Below are positions 8,849 through 18,802 of a stretch of 64,000 bases of DNA, in pieces. The first letter of the stretch is position 1, and each line of letters starts with the position of its first letter. Under the pieces are notes generated by a model. The model was not told the origin of the DNA. It made no database searches and saw only the letters and a list, made by a program, of their open reading frames with translations. Position numbers and translations under genes: made by a program. The DNA comes from Bordetella genomosp. 9 (GTDB taxonomy: Bacteria > Pseudomonadota > Gammaproteobacteria > Burkholderiales > Burkholderiaceae_B). The stretch lies in the NCBI RefSeq assembly GCF_002261425.1, contig NZ_NEVJ01000003.1, forward strand, positions 3,348,001 through 3,412,000, written 5' to 3'.

Positions 8849-9106
8849 TCATCGCATTCGCAAGGCAGGGTTCCTCGAATAGACCACTTTCGTCACGACG
8901 TTGCCGGTCTTGGGGATGGGCAGCGGGGCGTTCTTCGTCACGTTGTTCTTTGACGGATCGGCGTAGAACCAATTGTCGCCGCTGTAGCCATACACCACGA
9001 TGTATTTCGGATTGCCCAGCTGGTCGCCCTGCGGGATTCCCCATCCCACCACCACGGGCGACTTGGTCCTGATCTGGGCACGCGCGGAGCGGCGCAGGCG
9101 CGGTCA
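8849..9106 (-). pseudogene. Remnant of a C39-like/papain-like cysteine peptidase domain
   Basis: Minus-strand frame open from a TGA at 9104-9106 to a stop at 8849, 85 codons, with no credible start or ribosome site. The translation contains PVVVGWGIPQGDQLG, KYIVVYGYSG and WFYADPS, which match in order the last part of peptidase C39-like domains (PV-x-VGW, then GH-x-VVV-x-GY, then DP). The position where the catalytic His normally sits reads PKYIVV, so even the remaining part looks inactive. The N-terminal half with the catalytic Cys is absent. Downstream basic tail SRNPALRMR. Best read as a decayed 3' fragment; a short functional peptide cannot be excluded. Confidence 0.5.
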
Positions 9107-9247
9107 CCGCACCCCGTCCGAATTCTGAAAATTTGATGAAAATTCGACGCACCGTAACCGACACTGGCGCGCAGAAAAACTTCCGCGAGCGACATGCCCT
9201 CGATATCCACGGCGCGCAACGCGGCGCGGCCGCAGGGGCGCCGAACA

Positions 9248-10513
9248 ATGGATACTCCCAGGACCGCCAATACGTCCAGATGCGCGCAGGTCCTGCGCTC
9301 CCTCATCGAACCTGGCCGGGGCCCGCGCCTGCCCTGGGTCATGCTGCGTCCGCGCGACGCCGATGGCGACGACATCTTCGAAGGCGACTTCGACTTCCTT
9401 ATCGATGACGCGCGCTTCGACGAGATACTGGCGCGCGTGTTCGCCGTTTGCCAGGAAGCCGGCGTCAGCTTCATCCTGCGCCAGTCGTCGCCCTTCAAGC
9501 GGCAGATCGAGCTGCTGCACGACGACCAGCGCCGCGTAACCCTGGAATTCTGGCCGCAGGCCGAACTGCGCACGCGCGGCGACGTCGGCCGGCTGAGCCG
9601 CGGCGGCGTCGACTACGCCACCTATGAACGATTGGACGCCAAGGATCGCGAGGCGCTCCTGGCCGCGCTATTCCTGCTGCACCTGCACCACAAGCGCAAG
9701 AAGCTGGACGTGCCGCTGGTGCGCGACCGCCTGGCCTACTTCGCCGACCGTGTGGCGGATATCCCGGGATTGAGCGGCGCCATGCGCGGCCTGCTGGCCG
9801 GCACCCTGGGACTGGACGCCGCGCACCACACCGCGACGGCCTACCTGCTCGAACACAACATTCCAACCGTATCGCCCATCGCCATCGCCTTCAAGCGCCT
9901 GGCATGGCGCATACGGCGGCTTGCGCATTGGCCTGCGTGGCGCACGATCGCGGTGGTCGGGCCGGACGGCAGCGGCAAGGGCACGCTGATCGACGCCGTC
10001 CGGGCCAGTCCGCTGGGACGTCGGTTTCGTTTCAAGCGCTTCAAGCGCCTGTTCCGCAAACCGCTGTTCTACTGGGGCCGCGAACCGCGCAACGTGCGCG
10101 AGGAAAAAAGGCTCTGGCTGGTCCTCCCCATCGCGTGGATCGCCTTCACGCTGGCGCAGCTGTTCGGCGGCTGGCGCCGTCCGCTGGTGCTGGACCGCTA
10201 TTTCTACGATTACTTCGTCCGCAACGTCCGCCTGACCGCGACGCAGCCCTTCCGGCGCATCGCGGCATATGGCGCGTGCAGCGCGCTGGCCCCGCCGCCG
10301 CGGCATCTCATCGTCGCCACCTGTCCGCCGGACGTCATCCACGCACGCAAACAGGAAATGTCGCGCGAGGCCATCGAATCCCTGTACGCCATGTACCTGG
10401 ATCAGGTCCGGCGCGGCCGGCTCCCCGCCACGCTGTTCTGCCATACCGGCGTCAGCATGGAAGAATCAAACCGGCACGCACTGCTTTTTCTTGGGCACCC
10501 AGAGCCGGCTTGA
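9248..10513 (+). CDS. Two-domain protein: N-terminal nucleotidyltransferase-like region, C-terminal thymidylate-kinase-like P-loop domain
   Basis: 421 residues. The C-terminal half carries a Walker A (VVGPDGSGKGTL, ~235-246), a DR-Y motif (LVLDRYFYDYFVRN, ~313-326) and a lid-like ARKQEMSREAIESLY, as in thymidylate kinase relatives. The N-terminal ~190 residues include DGDDIFEGDFDFLID and IELLHDDQRRVTLEFW, resembling the nucleotidyltransferase-like domain that precedes such kinases in some polysaccharide and LPS loci. Substrate unknown; it is not the housekeeping tmk, which is half this size. Start ATG 9248 has AGGGG about 8 bp upstream; an in-frame ATG at 9194 would add 18 residues. The last 48 bp overlap the 3' end of the convergent yrbL-like gene. 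Confidence 0.6.
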   Translation: MDTPRTANTSRCAQVLRSLIEPGRGPRLPWVMLRPRDADGDDIFEGDFDFLIDDARFDEILARVFAVCQEAGVSFILRQSSPFKRQIELLHDDQRRVTLEFWPQAELRTRGDVGRLSRGGVDYATYERLDAKDREALLAALFLLHLHHKRKKLDVPLVRDRLAYFADRVADIPGLSGAMRGLLAGTLGLDAAHHTATAYLLEHNIPTVSPIAIAFKRLAWRIRRLAHWPAWRTIAVVGPDGSGKGTLIDAVRASPLGRRFRFKRFKRLFRKPLFYWGREPRNVREEKRLWLVLPIAWIAFTLAQLFGGWRRPLVLDRYFYDYFVRNVRLTATQPFRRIAAYGACSALAPPPRHLIVATCPPDVIHARKQEMSREAIESLYAMYLDQVRRGRLPATLFCHTGVSMEESNRHALLFLGHPEPA

Positions 10514-11137
10514 CCGGTCGCGCAGCATGTCCAGCGTTTTTTCGCGAAACGATCGGGCCTTGTGCCGCGCGGCCCATTGCTCCAGCGCCGTGAACCTGCA
10601 GCGGGCCCAGTACTTGAAGTCGAAGTGCCGCGTGCCCAGCCCGTCGACGAACACCAGATAGGCGCGCCCGGCCACCGACGACTCCCGCACCAGGAAGTTG
10701 TCGATGCCATAGTCGGCCAGGATCACGTTATTGCGGATCAGCCAGTCGCAGGCCTCGTAGACCAGGCCCACGGCTTCCATTTCGCTGATCAGGCCGCTGC
10801 GCAAGGCCTGCGACAAGGTCGGACAGGGCGTGCCGTCCGGCCGCTGCACCAGGTCCACCACCAGGCCGCGTCCGCGGTTCGTCTTCACCCAGCCGTGCAC
10901 GCGCGGCAGGTGCGGCCCTTTGACGCCCGACCGTTCCAGGTGGACGCTGTAGTGCAGGTCGATGTCGTTCTGCGCCCGTTCGTGCTGTGGCTTCGCCACC
11001 TTGACCCCTAGCGCGCGGTTCAAGGGATGGCGCCAGACCTCACGATCGTGGCCGGCGCCTATCTTCTCGGCAAGAACCAACACGACGTCCTGACCCGCGG
11101 CGGTCTTGCACGACCACTCCGGAGGAAGTGTGCTCAT
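10466..11137 (-). CDS. yrbL: YrbL-family kinase-like protein
   Basis: 223 residues of the PhoP-regulatory-network YrbL family, part of the protein-kinase-like/LPS-kinase superfamily. Visible kinase-type landmarks: a glycine-rich start EKIGAGHDREVW, a candidate ATP lysine in LGVKVAKP, a catalytic-loop equivalent ILADYGIDNFLV, and a DFG-equivalent FVDGLGTRHFDF. Biochemical role is unknown; in enterobacteria yrbL is a PhoP-activated gene. The ATG has no Shine-Dalgarno sequence: it directly follows the arm of a 14-bp inverted repeat. The 3' end overlaps the convergent P-loop gene by 48 bp, so opposing transcripts would form antisense RNA there. Confidence 0.7.
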   Translation of the reverse strand: MSTLPPEWSCKTAAGQDVVLVLAEKIGAGHDREVWRHPLNRALGVKVAKPQHERAQNDIDLHYSVHLERSGVKGPHLPRVHGWVKTNRGRGLVVDLVQRPDGTPCPTLSQALRSGLISEMEAVGLVYEACDWLIRNNVILADYGIDNFLVRESSVAGRAYLVFVDGLGTRHFDFKYWARCRFTALEQWAARHKARSFREKTLDMLRDRSSRLWVPKKKQCVPV

Positions 11138-11205
11138 GAAATATTGTTGTCGATGGCTTCTTCATCATTCTGGGTGTGAATCCATTGACATGACAACGAT
11201 ATTTC
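11138..11205. repeat. 14-bp inverted repeat abutting the yrbL-like start codon
   Basis: Left arm 11138-11151 reads GAAATATTGTTGTC; right arm 11192-11205 is its reverse complement with one mismatch; 40 bp lie between them. On the minus-strand mRNA the inner arm ends at the base before the AUG, taking the place of a ribosome-binding site. Either a large operator or an RNA hairpin controlling initiation. Confidence 0.65.
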
Positions 11206-11384
11206 AGGCGCCGTCGCGTCCGGGCAACGCTGGCCGGGAAAAATTCTTTATGCATCAACTGCTTGCGCATGGATGAGCTGCCGTCCGGCTGCGCCTTTAC
11301 AAAAATTCGACGCCAGCGGTGCTAATCGGCCAGCGGGGCTGGGAAGGCGGCCGAGCTGGCGAGGACCGGCGCGGCGCCGGCGCA

Positions 11385-11423
11385 AAGAAAAAGCCCCCGC
11401 GCAGCCAGGCTGGCAGGGGCCTT
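11385..11423 (-). terminator. Rho-independent terminator of ssb
   Basis: On the minus strand a 10-bp stem (AGGCCCCTGC with GCGGGGGCTT, two G-U pairs) around an AT-poor loop is followed by TTTTCTTT. It lies 23 bp beyond the ssb stop. Confidence 0.75.
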
Positions 11424-11445
11424 CCAGGAAACGGCTCGGCAGGCT

Positions 11446-11970
11446 TCAGAACGGAATATCGTCGTCCATGTCCGTCAGGTTCGCCGCGCCGCCGCCACCG
11501 CCGCCGGCGGGCGGGCTGGCCGGACGCTGCGGCGCCGGGCGCTGGGCCTGCTGGCGCGGGGCGCGTTGCGGCGCGTCGTCATATCCACCGCCACCGCCGC
11601 CGCCGCCGAAACCACCGCCGCCTTCGCCGCCTTCACGGCCGCCCAGCATCTGCATCTGGTCGGCCACGACTTCGGTGCTGTAGCGGTCGGCGCCGGTGTC
11701 CTTGTCCTGCCACTTGCGGGTCTTCAGGCGGCCTTCGATATAGACCGAGCGGCCCTTCTTGAGGTATTCACCGGCAATTTCCGCCAGGCGGTTGTACATG
11801 ACGACGCGATGCCATTCGGTTTCTTCGCGCCGCTCGCCGGAGGCCTTGTCCTTCCACTGCGACGTCGTCGCGACGGACAGATTGCAGATGGCGCTGCCTT
11901 CGGGGCTGTAGCGCACTTCGGGATCGCGCCCGAGGTTGCCGACGAGGATGACTTTATTGACAGATGCCAT
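11446..11970 (-). CDS. ssb: Single-stranded DNA-binding protein SSB
   Basis: 174 residues. Binds single-stranded DNA as a tetramer and recruits replication and repair proteins. N-terminal OB fold ([40 protein letters not shown]) over residues 1-110, a Gly/Gln/Pro-rich flexible linker with a run of ~9 glycines, and the invariant acidic tip DMDDDIPF that binds partner proteins. Start ATG has AGGGA 10 bp upstream. In E. coli ssb is directly divergent from uvrA; here an MFS gene lies between them. I found no good CTGT-N8-ACAG LexA box upstream. Confidence 0.97.
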   Translation of the reverse strand: MASVNKVILVGNLGRDPEVRYSPEGSAICNLSVATTSQWKDKASGERREETEWHRVVMYNRLAEIAGEYLKKGRSVYIEGRLKTRKWQDKDTGADRYSTEVVADQMQMLGGREGGEGGGGFGGGGGGGGYDDAPQRAPRQQAQRPAPQRPASPPAGGGGGGAANLTDMDDDIPF

Positions 11971-12238
11971 GTGCTGATTTCCCTAGATTGCCCATCCCGG
12001 AACGGTCCATGGGGCAAATAACTTCATTTGAATGTGCGTCGCGCCGGATCGGAGCGACGCGATCCCGCGCTATGCTGATCAGGCGCCCGACGTCGGATGC
12101 GTCCGTCGGCCCGGACAGCGATACGGCAAGCTTACCGCACCTGCGGGCCGAATTTTACCGACGTGGACAAAACCGTCGCGCTCGCCCTGCACAGCCATGT
12201 ACCAGGGTCGGGCCAGCCCCTGCGCGATCGAGTCCGCG

Positions 12239-13423
12239 TCAGCCCAGCGGTTTCAAGCCCCAGGTGGCCGCCAGCCACACCACCGAAAGACCGGCGACCG
12301 TCAGGAACACGGCGCCCGGCCCCGCATGGGCAGCCAGTATCCCGCCCAGCGCCCCGCCGCAGAACAGGCCGGCCGCCTGGGACGTGTTGTAGAAGCCCAG
12401 CGCCAGCCCCTTGTACGCGGCCGGCGCGACGCGCGAGACCAGCGACGGCTGCAGGGCTTCCAGCACGTTGAACATCACGAAGAACAGGGTCAGCAGCACC
12501 AGCATGGCGTGGAAACTGCCCTGCCCCCAGCGCATCAGCCCCAGCACCACGATCAATCCCGCCACCGCGCCGACCAGCGCGCCGCGGTGCGCGCGATACT
12601 TCTCGGCCACGAACACCACCGGCACCATCAGCACGAAGGACACCACGATGACGGGCAGGTAGATTTCCCACAGGTCGTGCACGTCCAGGCCGTCCAGCCG
12701 GGCCATCAGCGCGGGCACGACCACGAACAGCGACACCTGGATCAGGTGCAGGCAGAACACGCCGAAGTTCAGCCGCAGCAGGTCGCCATGCAGCAGCACC
12801 TGGGACGGCCTGGCGCCGCGCATGGCGCGGTTGCCGCTCAAGGGCGCGACAGGCACCCACCAGCGCGCCACGGCGAAGCTGAGCACGCCCAGGCAGGCGA
12901 TGGTCCAGAACAGCCCCGGCAACCCCCACCAGCCGGTCAGCAGCGGCGCGGCGACCAGCGACACGGCGAAGGACACGCCGATGGACGCGCCGACCATGGC
13001 CATCGCGCGGGTGCGGACCTCGTCGCGCGTCGCATCGGCGATCCAGGCAGTGATGGCGGCGGAAATCGCCCCGGCGCCCTGTACCGCGCGGCCGATGGTG
13101 ATCCAGAAAACATTTGGGGACAGGGCACAGATCACGCTGCCCACGATGAACAGCACCAGGCCCAGCAGCACCACCGGACGCCGGCCCCAGCGGTCCGACG
13201 CCAGCCCGAACGGTATCTGCAGCACCGCCTGCGTCAGCCCGTAGATGCCCATCGCCAGCCCGACCTTGGCCGGATCGTTGCCGCCGGGCAGGCCGCGCGC
13301 GGCCACCGCGAACACTGGCAAAAGCAGAAACAGCCCCAACATACGGCAGGCAAACAGTCCTGCCAGGGCGATGCTGGTGCGTCTTTCGTTGGGGGTCAGC
13401 TGAAGGCGGAGGCGTGACGGCAT
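12239..13423 (-). CDS. MFS transporter, YajR-like
   Basis: 394 residues with about 12 hydrophobic segments. The major-facilitator motif A is present between helices 2 and 3 (FGLASDRWGRRPVV), and motif-B/C-like GRAVQGAGAISAAITAW follows. The overall pattern, beginning LTPNERRTSIALAGLFACRM, is that of the YajR subfamily of proton-driven efflux proteins; substrate unknown. It lacks the extra C-terminal YAM domain of E. coli YajR. Start chosen as ATG 13423, which places helix 1 near residue 15; the frame is open further upstream into uvrA but without homologous sequence. It lies between ssb (same strand) and uvrA (divergent, 152 bp). Confidence 0.82.
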   Translation of the reverse strand: MPSRLRLQLTPNERRTSIALAGLFACRMLGLFLLLPVFAVAARGLPGGNDPAKVGLAMGIYGLTQAVLQIPFGLASDRWGRRPVVLLGLVLFIVGSVICALSPNVFWITIGRAVQGAGAISAAITAWIADATRDEVRTRAMAMVGASIGVSFAVSLVAAPLLTGWWGLPGLFWTIACLGVLSFAVARWWVPVAPLSGNRAMRGARPSQVLLHGDLLRLNFGVFCLHLIQVSLFVVVPALMARLDGLDVHDLWEIYLPVIVVSFVLMVPVVFVAEKYRAHRGALVGAVAGLIVVLGLMRWGQGSFHAMLVLLTLFFVMFNVLEALQPSLVSRVAPAAYKGLALGFYNTSQAAGLFCGGALGGILAAHAGPGAVFLTVAGLSVVWLAATWGLKPLG

Positions 13424-13575
13424 GCGGGGGAATCGGGTCTGCTGCGCGCGATCTGATTGTTGTGGAACGGCGGGTAAACGCGACGCCCGTGCAGAACGGC
13501 CTGGCCACGACCCCGAACACGGACGAATTCGGCGCGCTATAGTAACAAGTTGGCCTTTGGAATTGCTTAAACCCG

Positions 13576-16473
13576 ATGGACGCGATACGCATTCGGGGTG
13601 CACGCACCCACAACCTGAAGAACGTCTCGCTGGATCTGCCGCGGCAGAAACTGGTGGTGATAACGGGTCTGTCCGGTTCGGGCAAGTCTTCGCTCGCGTT
13701 CGACACACTATACGCGGAAGGCCAGCGCCGATACGTTGAAAGCCTGTCGGCGTATGCCAGGCAGTTCCTGCAACTGATGGACAAGCCGGATGTCGATCTG
13801 ATCGAGGGCCTGTCCCCGGCGATTTCCATCGAGCAGAAGGCCGCGGGCCATAACCCGCGTTCCACCGTCGGCACCATCACCGAAATCCACGATTACCTGC
13901 GCCTGCTGTTCGCCCGCGTCGGCACGCCGTATTGCCCCGACCACGGCTTGCCGCTGCAGGCGCAGAGCGTCAGCCAGATGGTCGACACGGTGCTGGGCTG
14001 GCAGGCGGACACGCGGCTGGCGATTCTCGCGCCGGTGGCGCGTGCCCGCAAGGGCACCTTCGAAGACGAAATCGCCAGCCTGCAGGCACAGGGTTACGTG
14101 CGCCTGCGCGTCGATGGGCAGATGGTCGAAATCGACAGCCTGCCGGCGTTGAAGAAAACCGAGAAACACGACATCGACGTCGTGATCGACCGCCTGCGCG
14201 TGCGCGCCGAAAGCGGACAGCGCCTGGCGGAAAGCTTCGAAACCGCGCTGGCGCTGGCCGACGGCCGGGTCGTGGCGCTGGACATGGACGGCGCGCACGA
14301 GCATGTATTCTCCAGCCGCTACGCCTGTCCGGTGTGCAGCCACAGCCTGCCCGAACTCGAACCGCGGCTGTTCAGCTTCAACAATCCGATGGGCGCCTGC
14401 CCGAGCTGCGACGGCATCGGCCAGGTGGGCTTCTTCGATCCCAAGCGCGTGGTGGCGTTTCCGGAGCTCAGCCTGGCGGCCGGCGCGATCCGCGGCTGGG
14501 ACCGCCGCAACGCCTTCACGCATTCGCTGCTGACCAGCCTGGCCGCGCACTACGAATTCGATATCGAAGCGCCTTTCGAAGCCTTGCCGGAAGCGGTGCG
14601 CGACAAGGTGCTGTACGGCTCGGGCGAAGAGGAAATCGCCTTCGTCTATCTGAACGAAAAAGGCCGCAGCACCGTCAAGCGCCACGTCTTCGAAGGCGTG
14701 ATTCCCAATCTGGAACGGCGCTGGAAGGAAACCGATTCGGCCACCGTGCGCGAAGAACTGGGCAAATACCGCAACATCAAGGTCTGTCCCGCCTGCCACG
14801 GCTCGCGGCTGCGCGCCGAAGCGCGCCACGTACTGATCGGCGCGGAAAAGCGCGACGACAGCGAGCGTCGCGGCCTGGCGATCTACGAAGTGGAAGGCAT
14901 GCCGCTGTCGGACTGCCTGCGCTGGTTCCAGGAACTGGCGCTGACCGGCGCCAAGCAGGAAATCGCCCAGCGCATCGTGCGCGAGATCGAGGCGCGGCTC
15001 AGCTTCCTGAACAACGTGGGCCTGAACTACCTTTCCCTGGATCGCAGCGCGGATACGATCTCCGGCGGCGAGGCCCAGCGCATTCGCCTGGCCAGCCAGA
15101 TCGGCTCGGGCCTGACCGGCGTGATGTACGTGCTGGACGAGCCCTCCATCGGGCTGCACCAGCGCGACAACGACCGCCTGATCGGTACGCTGCAGCACCT
15201 GCGCGACCTGGGCAACAGCGTCATCGTGGTCGAGCACGACGAAGACATGATCCGTTCCGCCGACTGGGTCGTGGATATGGGTCCCGGGGCCGGCGAACAT
15301 GGCGGCCAGGTGGTGGCGCAGGGCACGCCGGCGCAAGTGCAGGACGACGCGCAATCGCTTACCGGCCAGTACCTGAGCGGCCGCCGAGCCATCCAGGTAC
15401 CCGAGCGCCGTCCGGTCACCGACGAGCTGCCCTGGCTGGTGGTGGCCGGCGCCAGCGGCAACAACCTGAAGAACGTCGACCTGCGGGTGCCCGCCGGCCG
15501 GCTGGTCTGCGTGACGGGCGTGTCCGGATCGGGCAAGTCCACGCTGATCAACGATACCCTGGCGGTAGCCGTGTCGCGCCAGCTGCATCACGCCCAGGCC
15601 GAACCGGCGCCGTTCGTCGCGCTGGAAGGCCTGGAGCATTTCGACAAGATCATCAGCGTCGACCAGAGCCCGATCGGCCGCACGCCGCGCAGCAATCCCG
15701 CGACGTACACCGGCCTGTTCACGCCCATCCGCGAATTGTTCGCCGGGGTGCCGGAAGCGCGTACGCGCGGCTACGACCCCGGGCGCTTCAGCTTCAACGT
15801 CAAGGGCGGCCGCTGCGAAGCCTGCCAGGGCGACGGCGTGGTCAAGGTGGAAATGCATTTCCTGCCGGATATGTACGTGCCCTGCGACGTCTGCCAGGGC
15901 AAGCGCTACAACCGCGAAACGCTGGAAATCCGCTACCGTGGCCGCAACGTCAGCGAAGTGCTGGACCTGACGGTCGAACAGGCGCTGGAGTACTTCGATT
16001 CGGTGCCCGCCATCTCGCGCAAGCTGCACACGCTGATGGACGTGGGGCTGTCCTACCTGCGCCTGGGCCAGAGCGCGACCACGCTGTCGGGCGGCGAAGC
16101 GCAGCGCGTCAAGCTGTCGCAGGAACTGTCCCGGCGCAGCACCGGCCGCACCCTGTACATCCTGGACGAGCCCACCACCGGGCTGCATTTCCGCGACATC
16201 GAACTGCTGCTCAAGGTACTGAACCAGCTGGTCGACGCCGGCAACACCGTGCTTATCATCGAGCACAACCTGGACGTCATCAAGACCGCGGACTGGGTGG
16301 TCGACATGGGTCCGGAAGGTGGCGACGGCGGCGGCCGCGTGGTGGCGCAAGGCACCCCGGAAGACGTGGCGCGGACCGCGGGCAGCCACACCGGGCACTA
16401 CCTGCAGCGCGTGCTGGAGGCCGCCAACGCCGTGCCGCCCGCCGCGACGCCGCTGCGCAGGAAGGCGAAGTAG
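13576..16473 (+). CDS. uvrA: UvrABC excinuclease subunit A
   Basis: 965 residues, full length. Damage-recognition ATPase of nucleotide excision repair; forms UvrA2-UvrB and loads UvrB on lesions. Two ABC cassettes: Walker [11 protein letters not shown] near 31 and [10 protein letters not shown] near 648, signature motifs [18 protein letters not shown] and [14 protein letters not shown], Walker [10 protein letters not shown] and ILDEPTTGL. Zinc modules CPVC...CPSCDG near 250-280 and CEACQGDG...CDVCQGK near 750-780. N-terminus [20 protein letters not shown] is family-typical and fixes the start. No clear SOS box in the 152-bp gap to the MFS gene. Confidence 0.98.
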   Translation: MDAIRIRGARTHNLKNVSLDLPRQKLVVITGLSGSGKSSLAFDTLYAEGQRRYVESLSAYARQFLQLMDKPDVDLIEGLSPAISIEQKAAGHNPRSTVGTITEIHDYLRLLFARVGTPYCPDHGLPLQAQSVSQMVDTVLGWQADTRLAILAPVARARKGTFEDEIASLQAQGYVRLRVDGQMVEIDSLPALKKTEKHDIDVVIDRLRVRAESGQRLAESFETALALADGRVVALDMDGAHEHVFSSRYACPVCSHSLPELEPRLFSFNNPMGACPSCDGIGQVGFFDPKRVVAFPELSLAAGAIRGWDRRNAFTHSLLTSLAAHYEFDIEAPFEALPEAVRDKVLYGSGEEEIAFVYLNEKGRSTVKRHVFEGVIPNLERRWKETDSATVREELGKYRNIKVCPACHGSRLRAEARHVLIGAEKRDDSERRGLAIYEVEGMPLSDCLRWFQELALTGAKQEIAQRIVREIEARLSFLNNVGLNYLSLDRSADTISGGEAQRIRLASQIGSGLTGVMYVLDEPSIGLHQRDNDRLIGTLQHLRDLGNSVIVVEHDEDMIRSADWVVDMGPGAGEHGGQVVAQGTPAQVQDDAQSLTGQYLSGRRAIQVPERRPVTDELPWLVVAGASGNNLKNVDLRVPAGRLVCVTGVSGSGKSTLINDTLAVAVSRQLHHAQAEPAPFVALEGLEHFDKIISVDQSPIGRTPRSNPATYTGLFTPIRELFAGVPEARTRGYDPGRFSFNVKGGRCEACQGDGVVKVEMHFLPDMYVPCDVCQGKRYNRETLEIRYRGRNVSEVLDLTVEQALEYFDSVPAISRKLHTLMDVGLSYLRLGQSATTLSGGEAQRVKLSQELSRRSTGRTLYILDEPTTGLHFRDIELLLKVLNQLVDAGNTVLIIEHNLDVIKTADWVVDMGPEGGDGGGRVVAQGTPEDVARTAGSHTGHYLQRVLEAANAVPPAATPLRRKAK

Positions 16474-16546
16474 ACTGCGAAGGACGGCGTCTCCACGCGG
16501 GGCGGACACGCCGCTGCAAACAAAGCCCGATTATCCTGGAGCGTCC

Positions 16547-17212
16547 ATGTACACCCTTCTGATCGGCAACAAAAACTACTCGTCGTGGTCGCTGCGGCCG
16601 TGGCTGGCGTTGAGCGTGGGCGGCATTCCATTCAAGGAAGAAAAACTCACGCTGTTCACGCCCGAGTTCGCGGCCCGGCTGGCGCCGCTGACGCCGTCGG
16701 GCACGGTGCCCCTGCTGCTGGATGGCGATTTCGCGGTCTGGGATTCGCTGGCCATCTGCGAATACGCGGCCGAACGCCATCCGCAGGCGCGGCTGTGGCC
16801 CGCCGACCCGCGCGCCCGCGCCCGCGCGCGTTCCCTGGCCGCGCAGATGCACAGCGGCTTTGCCGATCTGCGCAATGTCCTGCCCATGAACATCGAAGCG
16901 CTGTTGCCCGGCATCGACATCCCGCCCGCGGCACAGCAGGATATCTCGCGCGTGCAGGCGATCTGGCAGGATACGCGCGCGGAGTACGGCCAGGGCGGCC
17001 CCTTCCTGTTCGGTGCGTTTTCCATCGCGGACGCCTTCTTCGCGCCGGTGGTGTCCCGCTTCTTCACCTACGGCGTCACCGCCGCGGCGGGCCCGGTGCG
17101 CGAATACATGGACGCGATCGTGGCGCTGCCGGCCATGCAGGCCTGGATGCGCGACGCCAGGGCGGAAGGGATCTTCCTGCCGCCCGACGAACCCTATCGC
17201 ACGCAACGCTGA
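16547..17212 (+). CDS. Glutathione S-transferase family protein
   Basis: 221 residues. Thioredoxin-like GSH-binding domain at 1-80 with NKNYSSWSLRPWL at the position of the catalytic Ser/Tyr, the cis-Pro segment PSGTVPLLLDGDFAVWDSLAI (read as SGTVPLLL then WDSLAI), and an all-helical C-terminal domain ending near FLFGAFSIADAFFAPV, the N-capping-box region of GSTs. Subfamily resembles bacterial soluble GSTs with a Ser-type active site; substrate unknown. ATG 16547 has GGAG 8 bp upstream; the longer frame starting inside uvrA is not supported. It follows uvrA by 73 bp and may be co-transcribed. Confidence 0.88.
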   Translation: MYTLLIGNKNYSSWSLRPWLALSVGGIPFKEEKLTLFTPEFAARLAPLTPSGTVPLLLDGDFAVWDSLAICEYAAERHPQARLWPADPRARARARSLAAQMHSGFADLRNVLPMNIEALLPGIDIPPAAQQDISRVQAIWQDTRAEYGQGGPFLFGAFSIADAFFAPVVSRFFTYGVTAAAGPVREYMDAIVALPAMQAWMRDARAEGIFLPPDEPYRTQR

Positions 17213-17359
17213 GCCGCCTGTCGAAATCCGCCGCCGTCGATCGTCGTGTCGGGCAAGGACAGGCGTGGGCAGGCGCGGACCGCCCCCGGCCCGTGCTCCA
17301 CGGCCATGCTCCACGAGCCGCGCCCCACGATCCACGATCCGCACTACAGGAGAAGACAC

Positions 17360-18802
17360 ATGACACACGGCATAGAAGGCCGTAAACGCTGGTATGCGCT
17401 GACGGTGCTATGCCTGGGCGTATTGATGATCGTGCTCGACACCACCATCGTGAACGTGGCGCTGCCATCCATCCGCGCCGACCTGGATTTCACCGAAACG
17501 TCACTGGTGTGGGTCGTCAACGCCTACATGCTGACCTTTGGCGGCTTCCTGCTGCTGGGCGGCCGGCTGGGCGATCTCTACGGCCACCGGCGCATGTTCC
17601 TGGCCGGCCTGGCGCTGTTCACGCTGGCCTCACTGGCCTGCGGCCTGGCGCACACGCGCGAATTCCTGATCGCCGCGCGCGCCGTGCAAGGCCTGGGCGG
17701 CGCCGTCGTCTCGGCGGTATCGCTGTCGCTGGTGATGAACCTGTTCACCGAAGCGGGCGAGCGCGCCAAGGCCATGGGCATCTACGGTTTCGTCTGCGCG
17801 GGCGGCGGCAGCATCGGCGTACTGCTGGGCGGCCTGTTGACGTCCACCCTCAGCTGGCACTGGATCTTCCTGGTCAACCTGCCCATCGGCGCGGCGGTCT
17901 ATGCGCTGTGCCTGGCCCTGATCCCGCGCGGGCGCGGCATGGCCATGGACGGCCGCCTGGACGTGGCCGGCGCGATCACGATCACGGCCGCGCTGATGCT
18001 GGCCGTGTATGCGGTGGTCAACGGCAATGAGGCGGGCTGGGGCTCCACGCAGTCCGTCGCCATGCTGGCAGCCGCGGTCATCCTGCTGGCGCTGTTCCTG
18101 GCCATCGAGGCGCGCGTGCGCGCCCCGCTGGTGCCGCTGCGCCTGTTCCGCCTGCGCAACCTGGCCGTGTCCAACGTGGTCGGGGTGCTGTGGGCGGCGG
18201 CGATGTTCGCCTGGTTCTTCATTTCGGCGCTGTACCTGCAACTGGTGCTGGGTTACGACGCCATGCGGGTCGGCCTGGCGTTCCTGCCGGCCAACCTGAT
18301 CATGGCGGCGTTCTCGCTGGGGCTGTCCGCCCGGCTGGTCATGCGCTTCGGCATCCGCCTGCCACTGGCAGGCGGCCTGCTGATCGCCGCCATCGGCCTG
18401 GCGCTGTTCGGCTACGCGCCCGTCCATGGCAGCTTCGCGCTGCACGTGCTGCCCGGCATGCTGCTGCTCGGCCTGGGCGCCGGCGTCGCCTTCAATCCCG
18501 TCCTGCTGGCGGCGATGAGCGACGTCCAGCCCGACGAATCCGGCCTGGCGTCGGGCATCGTGAACACCTCGTTCATGATGGGCGGCTCGCTGGGACTGGC
18601 GGTGCTGGCCAGCCTGGCGGCCGCACGCGCCCATGCCGCCACCAGCGCGGGCGCGGCGCCCGCCGCGGCGCTGAACCAGGGTTATCAGCTGGCCTTTCTA
18701 TGCGGCGCGGGCTTCGCGCTGGCCGCCGCCATCCTGGGCGGAGGCTGGCTGCGATCAGCGCAAAGCCCGCGCCCGCAGGCGCCCGCGCCCCACCATCAAT
18801 AG
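17360..18802 (+). CDS. DHA2-family (14-helix) MFS drug efflux transporter
   Basis: 480 residues with about 14 hydrophobic helices. EmrB/QacA-type signature [13 protein letters not shown] in helix 1, motif [16 protein letters not shown] between helices 2 and 3, and motif C-like [11 protein letters not shown] in helix 5. This family exports lipophilic drugs by proton antiport; substrate cannot be read. Start is ATG 17360 with AGGAG 8 bp upstream; the frame is open 38 codons further up but that stretch is Pro/Arg-rich and unrelated. No MFP (EmrA) partner or regulator is next to it. Its stop overlaps the convergent dgt gene by 7 bp. Confidence 0.88.
   Translation: MTHGIEGRKRWYALTVLCLGVLMIVLDTTIVNVALPSIRADLDFTETSLVWVVNAYMLTFGGFLLLGGRLGDLYGHRRMFLAGLALFTLASLACGLAHTREFLIAARAVQGLGGAVVSAVSLSLVMNLFTEAGERAKAMGIYGFVCAGGGSIGVLLGGLLTSTLSWHWIFLVNLPIGAAVYALCLALIPRGRGMAMDGRLDVAGAITITAALMLAVYAVVNGNEAGWGSTQSVAMLAAAVILLALFLAIEARVRAPLVPLRLFRLRNLAVSNVVGVLWAAAMFAWFFISALYLQLVLGYDAMRVGLAFLPANLIMAAFSLGLSARLVMRFGIRLPLAGGLLIAAIGLALFGYAPVHGSFALHVLPGMLLLGLGAGVAFNPVLLAAMSDVQPDESGLASGIVNTSFMMGGSLGLAVLASLAAARAHAATSAGAAPAAALNQGYQLAFLCGAGFALAAAILGGGWLRSAQSPRPQAPAPHHQ

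Larger units (their letters stand above)
11138..11445. other. Intergenic region between the yrbL-like gene and ssb
   Basis: 308 bp without a convincing gene. It holds the inverted repeat next to the yrbL-like start, an AT-richer stretch around 11235-11260 that could carry a promoter for that gene (no good consensus found), and the ssb terminator at its right end. Short plus-strand frames here are GC-biased shadows. Confidence 0.6.

Noticed and set aside
8849..9055. Intact 68-residue gene starting at GTG 9055
   Set aside because: Homology to the C39-like domain continues upstream of that codon to a stop, and no ribosome site precedes it; a gene remnant is more likely.
13708..16509. 933-codon minus-strand frame opposite uvrA
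   Set aside because: Same effect; uvrA is unmistakable and full length.
16474..16546. Terminator after uvrA
   Set aside because: The gap has GC-rich short complementarity but no clear stem with a T-run, so uvrA and the GST gene may be co-transcribed.
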